Source: Sarcocystis neurona
Lineage: Eukaryota > Apicomplexa > Conoidasida > Eucoccidiorida > Sarcocystidae
DNA length: 64,000 bases
Reading direction: 5' to 3'
Assembly (NCBI GenBank): GCA_000727475.1
Contig: KL647317.1
Span: forward strand, 625,028-689,027
Part shown: positions 1 through 11,239 of the stretch, in pieces
Layout of the letters: each line of letters begins with the position of its first letter
Position numbering within the stretch: position 1 is the stretch's first letter
The notes under the pieces: model-generated
What the model was told of the DNA's origin: nothing
What the model saw: the letters and a program-made list of their open reading frames with translations, nothing else
Database searches by the model: none
Program-made: the position numbers and the translations under genes

Positions 1-780
1 CGCTGCTGCTGCACGCTGTGGTTGGCTTCTACCAGTGCCGCTGCGTATATCTGTTGCACATGAGGACTCGTGAACTACTGCTGCTGCTGCTTTTAGCTGA
101 GAAGTGTGGGGATGCTGCTGCTAAGAAGGTTGCTGCTACTTTTTTGCCGGCGAACTGCTGCCGCTGCTGCTGGCCGACGCTGCCGCTGCTGCTGTCAGCT
201 CCGACTCCTCCAAGGTCTGTGCTGCTGCGTGTGAAGTCGCAGAGCTGCCACTGCTGCGGGTTCCTGTGGCCCTGCTGCTGCTGGGCTGCTGCTGCCCGTT
301 GGCCGTCGAGGCGCTTATGGTGCTGCGGCGGCTGCTGCTGCTGCGTTATTTCGTAGGAGTTCTGCTGTTTCTGCTTCTGTCGGCCCTTTCAATAGTTCTG
401 AAGCTGCTGCGATGACTTCGTGCCAATTTCCTCCTGCTGCTGCTCCTGGTGTCACTTGCTTCTGCTGCTGCTATTACGACGCGCGCTGCTGAGATTCAAG
501 CAGTCATAGTTGCAGTTGCTCCAGCTGCCAGTGAGCAGTAAGGAGTATACCCTGCGGCTCCTGCCAAGCTGCTGCTGTAGCGTAGTGTGGCTGCTGCATC
601 TTCACTCCTCCTGCTGCTGGCGTAAAGTCTGCTGCTGCTGCTCCTCGTCGTCCTTTTGCTGCTGCGCCCGCTGCCGTACCGCCGCGGACCCCAGCCACCC
701 CACCTGCTTTTTGCTGAAACTTGCTCCTGCGGGGACCTTCTCCCTTAGCACGTCCACTCCTTCTCTCCATACCTGTCCAT
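1..780. repeat. CTG/CAG trinucleotide-rich block
   Basis: The plus strand is packed with CTG, TGC and GCT triplets, so open frames of about 100 codons appear in several frames on both strands with only Cys/Leu/Ala or Gln/Ser/Ala tracts. Such tracts are typical of Eimeria repeat-rich segments and may lie inside an exon or an intron. No non-repetitive protein island was found here, so no gene is called. If any frame is coding, the minus strand is more likely, since sense-strand CAG/AGC/GCA is the usual orientation in these genomes. Confidence 0.7.
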
Positions 781-827
781 ATCTCCATATATATATATAT
801 GCGTAGACAACTTTGCTTCTTCTTTTC

Positions 828-866
<39 letters not shown>

Positions 867-875
867 GATACTACC
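780..875. repeat. (TA)n and (CT)n microsatellite left of gap
   Basis: Runs of TA dinucleotide, a CT dinucleotide stretch and again TA lead directly into the undetermined bases. The same CT-then-TA pattern resumes on the right side of the gap, so the gap probably reflects assembly collapse in a microsatellite. Confidence 0.9.
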
Positions 876-1297
876 NNNNNNNNNNNNNNNNNNNNNNNNN
901 NNNNNNNNNNNNNNNNNNNNNNNNNNNNNNNNNNNNNNNNNNNNNNNNNNNNNNNNNNNNNNNNNNNNNNNNNNNNNNNNNNNNNNNNNNNNNNNNNNNN
1001 NNNNNNNNNNNNNNNNNNNNNNNNNNNNNNNNNNNNNNNNNNNNNNNNNNNNNNNNNNNNNNNNNNNNNNNNNNNNNNNNNNNNNNNNNNNNNNNNNNNN
1101 NNNNNNNNNNNNNNNNNNNNNNNNNNNNNNNNNNNNNNNNNNNNNNNNNNNNNNNNNNNNNNNNNNNNNNNNNNNNNNNNNNNNNNNNNNNNNNNNNNNN
1201 NNNNNNNNNNNNNNNNNNNNNNNNNNNNNNNNNNNNNNNNNNNNNNNNNNNNNNNNNNNNNNNNNNNNNNNNNNNNNNNNNNNNNNNNNNNNNNNNN
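876..1297. other. assembly gap (N run)
   Basis: 422 undetermined bases. Any open frame crossing this interval is artificial. The flanks are near-identical CT/TA microsatellites, so the true length is uncertain. Confidence 1.
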
Positions 1298-1307
1298 TCT
1301 CTTCTTC

Positions 1308-1344
<37 letters not shown>

Positions 1345-2000
1345 GATATACCCAGACTTTCTCTCTGTGTCTCTACGTTATATATATATATATATGTATA
1401 CACATATGTATAGACTTCCTCTCTCTCTTTATATATATATATGCTTTCCCTCTCTCTCTGTCTCTTCATATATACATATATATATACACACATATGTATA
1501 GACATATGTCTGTATATATGTATATATTTAGTTTTCCTTTTCCCCCCGTCTCTCTCCCTCACTCTGCGTATATATATATATATTTATTCCCCCATATAAG
1601 GTATTTCCCCAGACATATGTATGTATGTGTGTGTGTGTATGTGTGTCGCGTCGGTGTAATATGCGCATGGTATTTGTACAGAGACAGATAGTTTGCATTG
1701 ATAATAAGGAATAGATAACGTTTATCTACTAATATATATATATATATATATATGTGGAAGTCCCATATAGATATATATATATGTCTAATTCAAGAGGTAT
1801 AACGTGAGACACACATATGTGTATATATATATATGCATATCAGCGTCTTTTACAAATATCGTATAGGTTTATATATGTGTACATTCTCACGACCACTCCG
1901 GTCTGTATATGTATATATACATTCACATAGATATATATATATGTGTATAAGTATAGATATATAAATGTAGGCTTACGTGGGTAGATATATATGAGCGGAG
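1298..2000. repeat. (CT)n/(TA)n microsatellite-rich non-coding DNA
   Basis: Alternating CT and TA dinucleotide runs with TATG/CATA variants, including a TA run near 1731-1752. Open frames here contain only Tyr, Ile, Ser, Leu and Thr repeats. I see no gene. Confidence 0.85.
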
Positions 2001-2003
2001 GAG

Positions 2004-2165
2004 TGCTGATAAGCTGCGATGTATATGTACGTGTATATGTCTATGCGTACATCGGCATGCTGATAAGCTGCGGTATGTATGTACGTATGTATGTGTACAT
2101 GTACATCAGTATGCTGGTAAGCTGCTACATACGTACATATGTATACGTAAATCAGTATAATAGTC
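2004..2165. repeat. 54-bp tandem repeat, three copies
   Basis: A motif beginning tgctgataagctgc recurs at 2004, 2058 and 2112, giving a 54-bp period, with the third copy diverged. Because 54 is a multiple of three, the minus strand reads an 18-residue repeat starting AAYQH. The adjacent minus frame runs on to about 2491 with Arg/Lys-rich sequence, but coding status is unproven. Confidence 0.85.
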
Positions 2166-2853
2166 GCACCTCGTGTGTATCTCACGAGATGAGTGGGAGA
2201 CGTGTATTTCTTCCTGCTCTTTTTCTTCCCCCTGTTCTGCTCATCGTCGTCCTCCTCCTCGTCGTTGTTGGCTTCCTCGCATGTTCTGCGCTGCGTCTTT
2301 GTGAAGGGTCCACGTGCGTCGCCTTTCTTTTGCTGATCAGCGACGGTTTTGCTGTTTCCGCACGTCGTGCACGTGTCTCGTCTCTGCTGCGGTGCTTCGC
2401 AGAGGCGTGTCGCGTGGGGCAGCCGTAGCGGCCGCCGAACTCTGCGCATTGGCCCTGCCCGTGGCGATCGACGATGTGGCAGCAGCAGCACGGCTCCCCC
2501 CTCTCAACTTTCGAAAACTGTGGCATGACGTCAAGCGACTGAAATTTCTTGTGTGGGACTGGTGAGACAGCGTCTTGGGAAACGGCAGGTGCTGCTGCTG
2601 TAGCACTGCCAGCTGCGGGCGACGTCTGTACACGTGCCGTGAAGAGGGATGGTTCCTCTCAATTTTGCTGCTGCTCACGTTGCGCCGCGCTGCTGGGGGC
2701 TGCTGCTGCTGCTGATCTCCTGCTGCTTGGTTTTCTGCCGTTCCGCAGTCTCCGGGCTGCTCTGCCTTCTCCTCCTGGTGCGCCTTCTGCTGCGCCTCCT
2801 GCGTCCTCGTCTGCTGCGCATCCTTCGCCGCAAGGCGGCTGCTGCTCTCGCAG

Positions 2854-2955
2854 CTGGGAAGTCCTTCCACGTCGACTGCTGGTGCTGTGCGGAATGCCTT
2901 ATTAAGAGAACTCGCCGTTGTGTACAGGATACGGGTTTGCTCTGTGGAAACAGGG
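2854..2955 (+). CDS. possible exon with half a LIM-type zinc finger
   Basis: After a plausible acceptor (ctctcgcag before 2854) the plus strand reads Gly-Lys-Ser-Phe-His-x2-Cys-x2-Cys-x2-Cys. In LIM domains this H-x2-C/C-x2-C core joins the two zinc sites, and it is normally preceded by an aromatic residue. A further Cys follows 15 residues after the last Cys of the core, the usual LIM spacing. The first Cys pair of zinc site 1 and the last ligand of site 2 are not in this frame and would have to come from neighbouring exons, which I could not find. The surroundings are CTG-rich. Chance remains possible. Confidence 0.35.
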
Positions 2956-3207
2956 GTCTGCTGCTGCGGATGCTTCTTGCATTGTGACCCCTCTCCTCAC
3001 CTGCAGCTGTGTGCCACAAACCAGTGCTGCTGCTGTAATGGTGCTGCTGCTGCTGACCGTGGTGCCGGCTGGCTGCTTTCCCGCTGCTACTCAACAACTG
3101 CAGTAGGGTCACCTGCAAGGTCTGGCGACTACTGCTGCTGCTGCGATTGCTGCTGCTGCTGCGACTAATTCTGTACACGTTTCCTTCACGCGCTGCTGCG
3201 AGTGTTT

Positions 3208-3951
3208 CTACGGGGATCGTTCTGCCGACGCCTTTTCTGTGTTATTGCTATTGCTGCTGCTATTGCTGCTGGTACTGCTGCTGCTGCAGTAGCCGCTTCT
3301 CTTCGTGTCGTGGCAGTTGCTGTAACTCCCGCGGCACTGCCGCCGGTGCTGCTGCCTTGACCCTGTCACTGCTCGTGTGACACCTGGTGTTGCGTACGCC
3401 GCTGCTACTGCTACTCCTATAGCTTTCGTTTGTGTGTACCTACTACTGTTGTTCTTGCTGCAGCCGCTTCTGTTGCACTTGCTATCGCCTCGTGCTGCTG
3501 CCCCTGCTCCTCTTGTTTGGTTTGCTGCCACTCCCGCTGCTGCTGCTGTTGCTGCTGCACTTGCTGTTTCTGTTACTGGTGCTGCTGCTGATGCTTCCTT
3601 CTTTGCTGCTCTTGCTGCCGTAACTGCCACTGTTGCTGCTACTGCCGTTATTGCGGCCGCTGCCGTCACTACCGCTGTTGCTGCTGCTGCCGTAATTGCG
3701 GCCGCTGCCGTCACTACCGCTGTTGCTGCTGCTGCCGTTATTGCGGCCGCTGCCGTCACTACCGCTGTTGCTGCTGCTGCCGTTATTGCGGCCGCTGCCG
3801 TCACTGCTGCTGCTGGTGGTGCTGCCATTACTGCTGCTACTGCTGCTGTGGCTGTTGTCCGCTGACGGGCATTGCTGCAGCGTGCTGGACCACGTGACGG
3901 AGACGGTTGGGCTGCTGCCGACGTGGAGAAGGCCGCTGCTGTCTGCCGCAT
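3208..3951 (-). CDS. low-complexity Ala/Ser-rich open frame
   Basis: An open minus frame of 247 codons, rich in Ala, Thr, Val and Ser with a Ser/Asn-rich C-terminal part. It contains the 45-bp tandem repeat at 3632-3811, which keeps the frame open in several phases. Homopolymeric stretches are common inside real Eimeria proteins, so it may be an exon, but no unique sequence block supports a function. A second minus frame over the repeat (3482-3973) reads Ser/Gly/Asn repeats instead, so the phase is undetermined. Confidence 0.25.
   Translation of the reverse strand: MRQTAAAFSTSAAAQPSPSRGPARCSNARQRTTATAAVAAVMAAPPAAAVTAAAAITAAAATAVVTAAAAITAAAATAVVTAAAAITAAAATAVVTAAAAITAVAATVAVTAARAAKKEASAAAPVTETASAAATAAAAGVAANQTRGAGAAARGDSKCNRSGCSKNNSSRYTQTKAIGVAVAAAYATPGVTRAVTGSRQQHRRQCRGSYSNCHDTKRSGYCSSSSTSSNSSSNSNNTEKASAERSP
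3632..3811. repeat. 45-bp tandem repeat, four copies
   Basis: Four head-to-tail copies of a 45-bp unit start at 3632, 3677, 3722 and 3767 and differ by single bases. Each carries a NotI-like gcggccgc core. The unit is a multiple of three and encodes a 15-residue repeat in any frame (Ala/Val/Thr on the plus strand, Ser/Gly/Asn or Ala/Thr/Val on the minus strand). Near identity implies recent expansion. Confidence 0.95.
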
Positions 3952-4029
3952 GTTTGTTCGGGCTCCTGCTCATTACCCTGCAGCCTATTTTTCTCTACCC
4001 GTCCTGCTTCTTCCTACTGGTAAGCCCAG

Positions 4030-4467
4030 CAAGAGGCCAGCGCTAGAAACGGCAGCGGCAGCCGAAGTGGCAGCAGCAGCAGAAGCAGCAAAGCAGTAGC
4101 AACAGCAGGAATAGCAGCAGCAGTGGCAGGAGTGACAGCAGGAACAAGAGTAACCGCAGTACCTGCTGCAGCAGAAGCGGCAGCAGAATCGACCACAGCA
4201 GGAGTAACAGCAGCAATAGGAGCGGCAGCAACAGCAGCAGGAGAAGCGGCAGCAACCGCAGCTTGCTTCACCGCCCAGCAGCAGCAGTGGCAACCCGTGC
4301 TTGGTAGTAGTCGCAAGAGCAGCACGTCCTGCGTCGCAGCACCAACAGGGGCGGCGCGGTCTTTGCAACAGCAGCAGAGGAGGCCAGCCAGCCGTTTCCC
4401 ATTCTCTGGAGACCCCGCGCGCACGTGCTGCTGCGGCTGCTCCTGTGTAACAGGTGTTTCTCTGTGA
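4030..4467 (+). CDS. possible CAG-rich plus-strand exon
   Basis: The trinucleotide orientation flips here: the plus strand becomes CAG/GCA-rich. One frame reads Ala-rich sequence, then a block with less repetition (Phe-Thr-Ala-Gln4-Trp followed by a Ser/Arg-rich stretch and a second Gln4 run), ending in a Cys-rich tail and a stop near 4467. Sense-strand CAG and the non-repetitive block favour coding on plus, unlike the CTG block to its left. No domain is recognised and no splice sites were fixed. Confidence 0.3.
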   Translation, partial: QEASARNGSGSRSGSSSRSSKAVATAGIAAAVAGVTAGTRVTAVPAAAEAAAESTTAGVTAAIGAAATAAGEAAATAACFTAQQQQWQPVLGSSRKSSTSCVAAPTGAARSLQQQQRRPASRFPFSGDPARTCCCGCSCVTGVSL

Positions 4468-4559
4468 TTTATGTGTCCTGCTTTTGCACTTGTCCTGAGG
4501 AACCGCACAGGTCGTCGACCCGTATTCTATCGAAGTCTGCTTCATATCGGTGCATGTTC

Positions 4560-6830
4560 CGCTGTCTATATTTATATAGAGAGGTACCAGGTTCGCCAGT
4601 GCCAGTACACATATGCAGGTGTCCACATAAATATTTCTACCCACATGTGTACGCTCCATATATATACGTATGCATACATATACAGCGACACGTACATACA
4701 TTTGTTTGTGCAGTATTCGTACGCTTGAAGAAAGATCACATAGGTGTACGTATGGATACACATCTGTATCTATCTATCTATATATATATGTATATATATG
4801 TATATACATACGTATATGTTAATCGTATACGCTTGAGAGAGATCACGTACGTATGCGTACATATAGATATATATGTATGAGTGCATGTATCGTACTGTCT
4901 GAGTAGTCAGCGTACCGCTGCTGCTGCTGCGTACGTGGCCCTGCTGCTGCTGTTCCATGCGTGGCCATGCTGCTTTGGGTGGTTGTTTGTAGGGATTGCT
5001 GCTGCTACTGCTATCGCAGACGTCTATTTCGTCGACGTCAGCAGCTGCTGTTGCAGCAGCGTCGGTGCTGGTGGACTCGAAGCGAAAACCACCTGACGCC
5101 GTTCTTGTCCCTGGAGCCGCAGCAGCAGCAGAGAAAGCAAGAAAAGGCGAGGCTCCTGCCTCTTCACGTAAGACACAGGAGCAGCAGTCACTAATCCACA
5201 AAGCGTCTCGCATATACATATACGTCTGCCGTACACAAATTTCAGTATACGTGGCGCATGCATATATATATGTATGTCTGGGTGTGTATCTATTACTAGT
5301 ATGTACAGGTTTTGTCTCTCTCTCTCTCTAGCGAGTACATACATACATATATATGTTTATGTGTGCATGTCTGTGTCTGTTGTGTATGCACGCCTCGCTC
5401 TGTCGCTCTCTGTATTTGCATACTCATCTGTATGTTTTTGTGGAGTATGTGACAGACTCTCTCTGCGTCCACAACGTAGGTGTATATTAGCAATATATAC
5501 ATATATATACATACGTGCATGTATATGTGTACATATATATATATATGTATTTGTGTATATGTAGGGTGCATACGTGTGGAGAACCTATCTATTGATAGGT
5601 TCGTGCGTCTCTGATTTGTATAGGGACGTAGGTACTCGTGTTTATATCAAACCTCCTACCCCGTCTCACGACGTCGCACAGTTTGCTTCTCTGCAGTTTC
5701 GTGCTGGGTACATTTCTTCTCTTCTTCTATCCCTTGTTATACAAATAAACGGTAATTTACACATGTTTCTCTATTTTCATTTCCCTCCTGTCTCTAACCA
5801 ATATCCACCTCCATCTATCTATCTATCTATATATATACATGGGGACATATTCGCATATTCTCGTCCCTTTCTCGTCCATGCTTACGCGTGCGCCTCTTTT
5901 CCGTTCTATCTGCGTGTATATATACTTTTATATACCTGTGTACTCGGTACATTCATACAGCTAGTTCTCTCTCTCTCTCCATATATATATATATATATGT
6001 ATGATATTCCTCCAGATAGCTATATATCTATATATGCACATCTATGTAGTGTATACATAGATACAACTTTATATATATATGTATGTATTATATACTTCCA
6101 GGTAGATGTATATATATATATATGTACAAGCACGTCGTGTGTACGTTGGTGCAACTTTATATATATATATACACACTTGTACGTGCTTCTCCGTGTGCGC
6201 GTATACTCTTGCGTATTCTTGTCCCTCTCTGTCTACTCTCTTCTCTCTCTCCACGTATTTCGTCTATTTATATATATATATGTGTATATACAAGCTTCTC
6301 CCCGTGTGTCTCTATATGTATTTCATATATATATGTACAAGTTTCTCCGCGTGTGTGTCTGTATGTAGTTCTTCTTCAATACAGTTGCTCTCTCTCTCTA
6401 TGTTGTGCGTGTGTCTTCGCGTGTGTAGACGTGTGCGCGCGACATATCTACGCTTTTCTGTCCATTGGAAATTTTTTTTTTCGTGTGGTTCTTCTTTTCT
6501 CTCCGTCTTTCCGTCTCTCCCCGCGTATGTGGTTATGGAGACACGGATGCAGCAAGTGTCTTTTCCGCTCTTCTCCTCCTCTCCTCTCCCGCTCTTCCCC
6601 TCACCCCTGCCCTCTCTTCTTCGCTGTCCATCCCCATCGCGCTCTCCCCACTCTGTCCCTATATATATATATATATATATGTTTGGTTCCGTGCTCATAC
6701 TGCCCTCTTTCTTTCTCTACGTCATACGTACGTGTTGTATATATGTAGCGTTGCATCTGCTGGCTCTCTGCGTGTCTTGTGGATGTGTGTTTCTCTATGT
6801 ATGTGTCTGTGTGTGGGTAGCTACGTATAG
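4560..6830. repeat. TA/CT-rich non-coding stretch
   Basis: Long alternation of TATA, GTATAC and CTCTCT runs, interrupted at 4910-5190 by a short CTG/CAG patch. A segment around 4717-4750 recurs at about 4820-4853 with a shared core gcttgaagaaagatcac / gcttgagagagatcac. Open frames (for example 5574-6368 and 6106-7185 on plus) consist of Tyr, Ile, Val, Cys, Ser and Leu from these repeats and are not credible genes. Confidence 0.75.
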
Positions 6831-7577
6831 GTGTTGTGCGTATAGCGAAGCTTCACTTGTTTGCTGCCCACGTGTTTTCCGCCGTTTGCTTCCATCCTTG
6901 TCAGCCGGTTTCTCTTCTACGCAGTCCACGTTCAGCGACGCGTGCTTCTGGTGTGCAGCAGAGCCGGATGCCGCTGTTCCCCCTGCTGCTGCGGCTGTCT
7001 CTGTGTGTTCACCGCTGCTGGCGTCACTTCCCTCTACCTGTTGTGCCTTTGCTGCTGCTCTTCTTGCTGCTTCTCTGCTGCCTCTCCGTCGTCTGCTCTG
7101 GCTGCGCTGCTGCAGCTGCTGCCACGAGTGTCTGGCCTGCTGCTGCAGAAGAAGAAGAAGGCGTGCAGGCGGCTGCTGCTGCTGACGTGACGCTTCTGCA
7201 TCTTCTGTGTCCGCTGGTGGAAATCCTGCAGCTGCTGCTTCGACTGCTGGGACACGTGCCACTGCCGCTGCTGCTGGGATACGTACCACTGCTGCTTCTG
7301 CTGCCGGGATGCCTGCTGCTGCTGGGATGCCTGCTGCTGCTGCGGTGCCTGCTACTGTTGCTGCTACTGCTGATGCTGCTGCTGCTCTTGCTGCTGCTGC
7401 TACTCCTGCCGCTGGTGCTGCTGCCGCTGCTGCTGGGTGTGTCGTACACTGCTTTTTGAAGTTCATGGCTGGGGGTGTGCTACTGCGGTTGTCCATTTTG
7501 CTTCTTCGGCTGCTGCAGCTCCTCCTCCTTCTCCCCCTCCCCCGCCATCGCTTGAAGCGTTCGAAGCCCAGCAGCAA
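6795..7577 (-). CDS. Ala/Gln-rich hypothetical protein exon
   Basis: A 260-codon minus frame with Arg-rich N-terminal residues, a long Ala-rich middle, Gln runs, and a C-terminal third of more normal composition (acidic Glu/Asp with Lys and Ser, about residues 180-245). Sense-strand GCA/CAG usage fits the way Eimeria genes carry repeats. The last residues run into a CA-rich simple repeat, so the true end is probably an upstream splice donor. Function unknown. Confidence 0.35.
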   Translation of the reverse strand: MLLGFERFKRWRGRGRRRRSCSSRRSKMDNRSSTPPAMNFKKQCTTHPAAAAAAPAAGVAAAARAAAASAVAATVAGTAAAAGIPAAAGIPAAEAAVVRIPAAAAVARVPAVEAAAAGFPPADTEDAEASRQQQQPPARLLLLLQQQARHSWQQLQQRSQSRRRRGSREAARRAAAKAQQVEGSDASSGEHTETAAAAGGTAASGSAAHQKHASLNVDCVEEKPADKDGSKRRKTRGQQTSEASLYAQHLYVATHTQTHT

Positions 7578-7599
7578 TCCGACGATGCGCGACTCGAAG

Positions 7600-8032
7600 A
7601 CTCTCTCCTCAAGGGACTCCTCAGTTCTGCAATTCCCAAGTCAATTAATCGTCGCCTACGTGCCTTCCATGTACCCATACACACTACATATATATGTATA
7701 TATGCACATATATATAAACAGTGTTTCTGTATATATATATATATATAAATACATGTAGGCATACGTTTACATACATAGACTGACTCTCTCTCTCTCTCTA
7801 TATATATATATACATATATATATAAATATATTGATATGTATATAGGCATACGTTTACATACACAGAGTGGTTCTGTATGCCTATATGTATATATATATAT
7901 ATATCTATACGTATGTACGTGCATACCTACGTATCGATCTGTCTCTCTCTCCATCTATTTACACATATATATATATATAGCGTGTAGCGTGTTTCACGTA
8001 TCTACGTATGTATGTACATATCCATCTATCTG

Positions 8033-8063
<31 letters not shown>

Positions 8064-9760
8064 GTACATGTAGAATGTATGACTTGTTTCACATATATAC
8101 GTCTTAGGGTACAACCCTGGACGTGGACAAACACGGAACAGCGTTTCGTTTCGTAGCTGCGGCAACGGCAGCAGCTATACATATATATATATATATGTAC
8201 AGATATTGATGTATTGATGTGTGTATATGGCGGATTTGTGTACGAACGTTTGCGTCTCCCTTCAGCAATCCTCAAACTGACTAACCGTCGTCTGCGTGCC
8301 TTTCATCTACATATATATATGTATATGTGTGTTTATCTTCCTACACCTCTGTCTGGGTCTGTCTTTCTCCCACTTTCTCTGTCTCTCCATATATATATAT
8401 ATATATATGTATGTAGTAGGTTCTGCGGATTTCCACATGTGGAAAGGATACTTTTTTGTGTAAGTGTGGATACAGGACATCCGTACGACATATATATATA
8501 CATATATGCATAGCTGTAAATATACATATGTAGATGTCCTGGTACGTAAGTATCTCTATCTCTGAGTTTTTCTATAGTATCCGCACTGGTGGAACGGAAG
8601 ATGAGGAACGTTTACAACAAGGAAGTGTTACTTTTCGTTTCTTTTTATCCGAAGAAAATATATTTTTTACTGTCGAAGACAACTTTTTGATACGATAACG
8701 TGCTGCCTCCTCAGGGCTGGACGTTCGCGTCAACCGACGTCTGTAGTACCTGTGTCACATCCAAGTATATATAAGATATCTTCACTTCTTCATCCACCTA
8801 CATATATATAGATATGTGATAGAGTCCGTATATATACGTATGTATATCTGTCTGAATGTATAGGTACGTCTGTATCTGCAAATCCACGTGTCTGTACATA
8901 TCATTCTATCTCTCTCTATACACATATATAAGTGTACGTGCTTATATATTGCATATCACATATATCCACACGCACGTAGATGTACACTTGTATCTATGTA
9001 TGTATATGTTACATGTTTATATATTATAGAAGCTCTCTCTGTCTATATGTATATTATACCTGTATACGTAGACGTGTATTTCTGTCTATCTCTCTATCTC
9101 TCTATATATGCATTATATATATATATATATTGCAGACATGTATTTCTGTCTATCTCTCTATCTCTCTATATATGCATTATATATATATTGCAGACATGTA
9201 TTTCTGTCTATCTCTTCGTCTTTCTCTCTCCACATATATATATTATATATATATGTATACGTTTGTATACGGAGTAATGTGTGTATGCATACCCATGTAT
9301 CTGTATAAACATTTCTCTCTATCTGTACACCTGTGTGCATACACATATATACATACACGTAACTATATGTATGGCATGATCTGTATGTACGTATCCAAAT
9401 ACACGTACATATATATATATATATATGCATATCCACGTATATACATATACACATATATATGTATGTGTATGGTGTGATATGTGTCTACGTGTCCAAATAC
9501 ATATATATATATATACACCTGTGTATATGTAGAATGATTTGCATATGCGTATCCACGTATGTGTGTATGTGTAGGGTAGATCTAAGGCGTACATATGTGT
9601 GAATATCGATGAAGATTTTCAACTGAGAACCTCTTCGCATATATCCATTGAGAGAATCAAAACAGAGAAACTGTCTCCAGTACAACTCTGCTCACACGTC
9701 CATATATATACAGAGAGCAGTGTGTGTAGAAGGGCGCGTGTATAAGAAGGGGCGCATACC
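7600..9760. repeat. TA-rich non-coding stretch with local duplications
   Basis: Mostly TA/CA/CT simple sequence. It contains a duplicated segment of about 45 bp at 7625-7668 and 8262-8312 (on the minus strand both read Lys-Ala-Arg4-Leu followed by an Ile-Ala-Glu), and a minisatellite at 9075-9230. The interval 8540-8800 is less repetitive but I see no gene in it. Confidence 0.7.
9075..9230. repeat. minisatellite of about 60 bp, 2.5 copies
   Basis: The unit starts gtatttctgtctatctctc and ends in a TA run plus ttgcagacat. Copies begin at 9075, 9140 and 9198. The length difference (65 versus 58 bp) lies in the TA run, suggesting slippage within a tandem array. Confidence 0.9.
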
Positions 9761-11230
9761 CACTGCTCATATTTATGTGTGTGTGTCCATGTGTATGTTG
9801 TTATAAGCTCATACGCGCTTATATATATATATATATATGCACCCACGTACATATCTCGCCTCCCTCTGTGCCTCACCTCCGTCTCCTTCGGTGTCTCCGT
9901 CTCCCTTCTGTCTTCTTCTCCTCCTGTCTCGTCTCCTCCGTCCTCTTCTGTGTGGGCGTCTCTTCGTCCCACATTCTCCCTCCGTATATGTGTCCACCAC
10001 GTATACCGATCCGGGTCTACTACGCCGCCTGCTTCTGTGTGGAGATGTTATGCGTATATATATACATATATGTCTCTCTCTCTTTCTCACTCTGCGAATA
10101 CATTCTTTACGTAAGTTCGGGTTCTTCGGTCTGTCTGTGCCCATTCTGTGCATATGTGTGTGTGTGTTCTGTCTGTCTATCGGCTGTGAGGCGAGCGCAG
10201 CAGTGCTGCTGGTCTGCTGCGGGACTGTGTTGCTGTGGGGCTGCTGTGCGTCTGTCTGCCCGCGTTTGTAGAGCCTGGTGTTGACAGCGATATCCGTCGT
10301 CCTTCGCATGCATCACAGGCTTCGCATGAGGAGAGAGCTGGTGAGGAAGGCGAAAGGAGGGCAACAGTGAGAAAGGAGATAAAAACAGGGGGACGCAGAG
10401 AAGGCGGCCCAGCGTCGCGTGAAAGCCACACAGGAACTCACACGTACCGTCACATTTGGCTGCGTGGACCCACCACCGAAAAATTGTGTGCATGCATTCG
10501 AGCTTGTTGCTCACGTACACATGTGCTGTGAATTTACTACCTACAAATATGTATACGTACATGCGTATATATATTGTGGACAGGTACATACAAATATACA
10601 TTTATATGTGGGTGTGTACATACAACAAGTACGTACACGTACATATATATGATGGACAGGTCCGTATGAATAGACATCTATATATGTATACACGTACGTA
10701 TAATATACATATGGTACAGGCACGTATAGATACATGAATATATATATATATATGTATGTATATGTGGCTACTGCTGCCGGCGCGTATACGTGTATGCCCC
10801 TGTACAGTATCTCATTCAATAAGCAGAGACGAGAAAAAAGGTAGATACTGCCTCCACCGGATTCCTCTTAGGCTTCTCTCACTTCGTATTCACTTCTTCC
10901 CGTCTTCATTCCTGTTCTCCTTTTTTTGTATCCAGGAGTGTGCTTCTGTCTCTGTTTCTGTATATACCCACACATATATCGCTGCACACGTATAAATATG
11001 TTGAGACGACGTACATAAATACACGTAGCTTCTCTGTACATCTGTAGATATCTATGTGTATACGTAGAGACACAGGTGTATAGAAGATGCTGCGCCCCCC
11101 CCCTCCCGTGGAAAACAATCGGTGTGCATGTGTATATACGTTCAGACCTGCTACGTCTGTCGTTCTCTCAATCGTAGAAGAAATCCATACGCGCACTTTC
11201 ATGCATGGCGGGGCGCTAGGGTAGACCCTG
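9760..11230. other. no confident gene; diverged simple and tandem repeats
   Basis: CT-rich and TG-rich tracts with mixed sequence. Around 10570-10740 a segment containing tggacaggta / tggacaggtc / ggtacaggca recurs about every 85 bp, apparently a decayed tandem repeat. A patch at 10270-10440 is less repetitive but has no convincing open frame. No RNA gene seen. Confidence 0.6.
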
Positions 11231-11239
11231 AAGCTTCGT

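Noticed and set aside
504..1691. Long open frames on both strands across the N run
   Set aside because: They exist only because undetermined bases contain no stops.
5574..7185. Plus-strand frames of 220-360 codons
   Set aside because: Composition is entirely Tyr/Ile/Ser/Leu/Cys/Val from TA and CT microsatellites, with no unique block.
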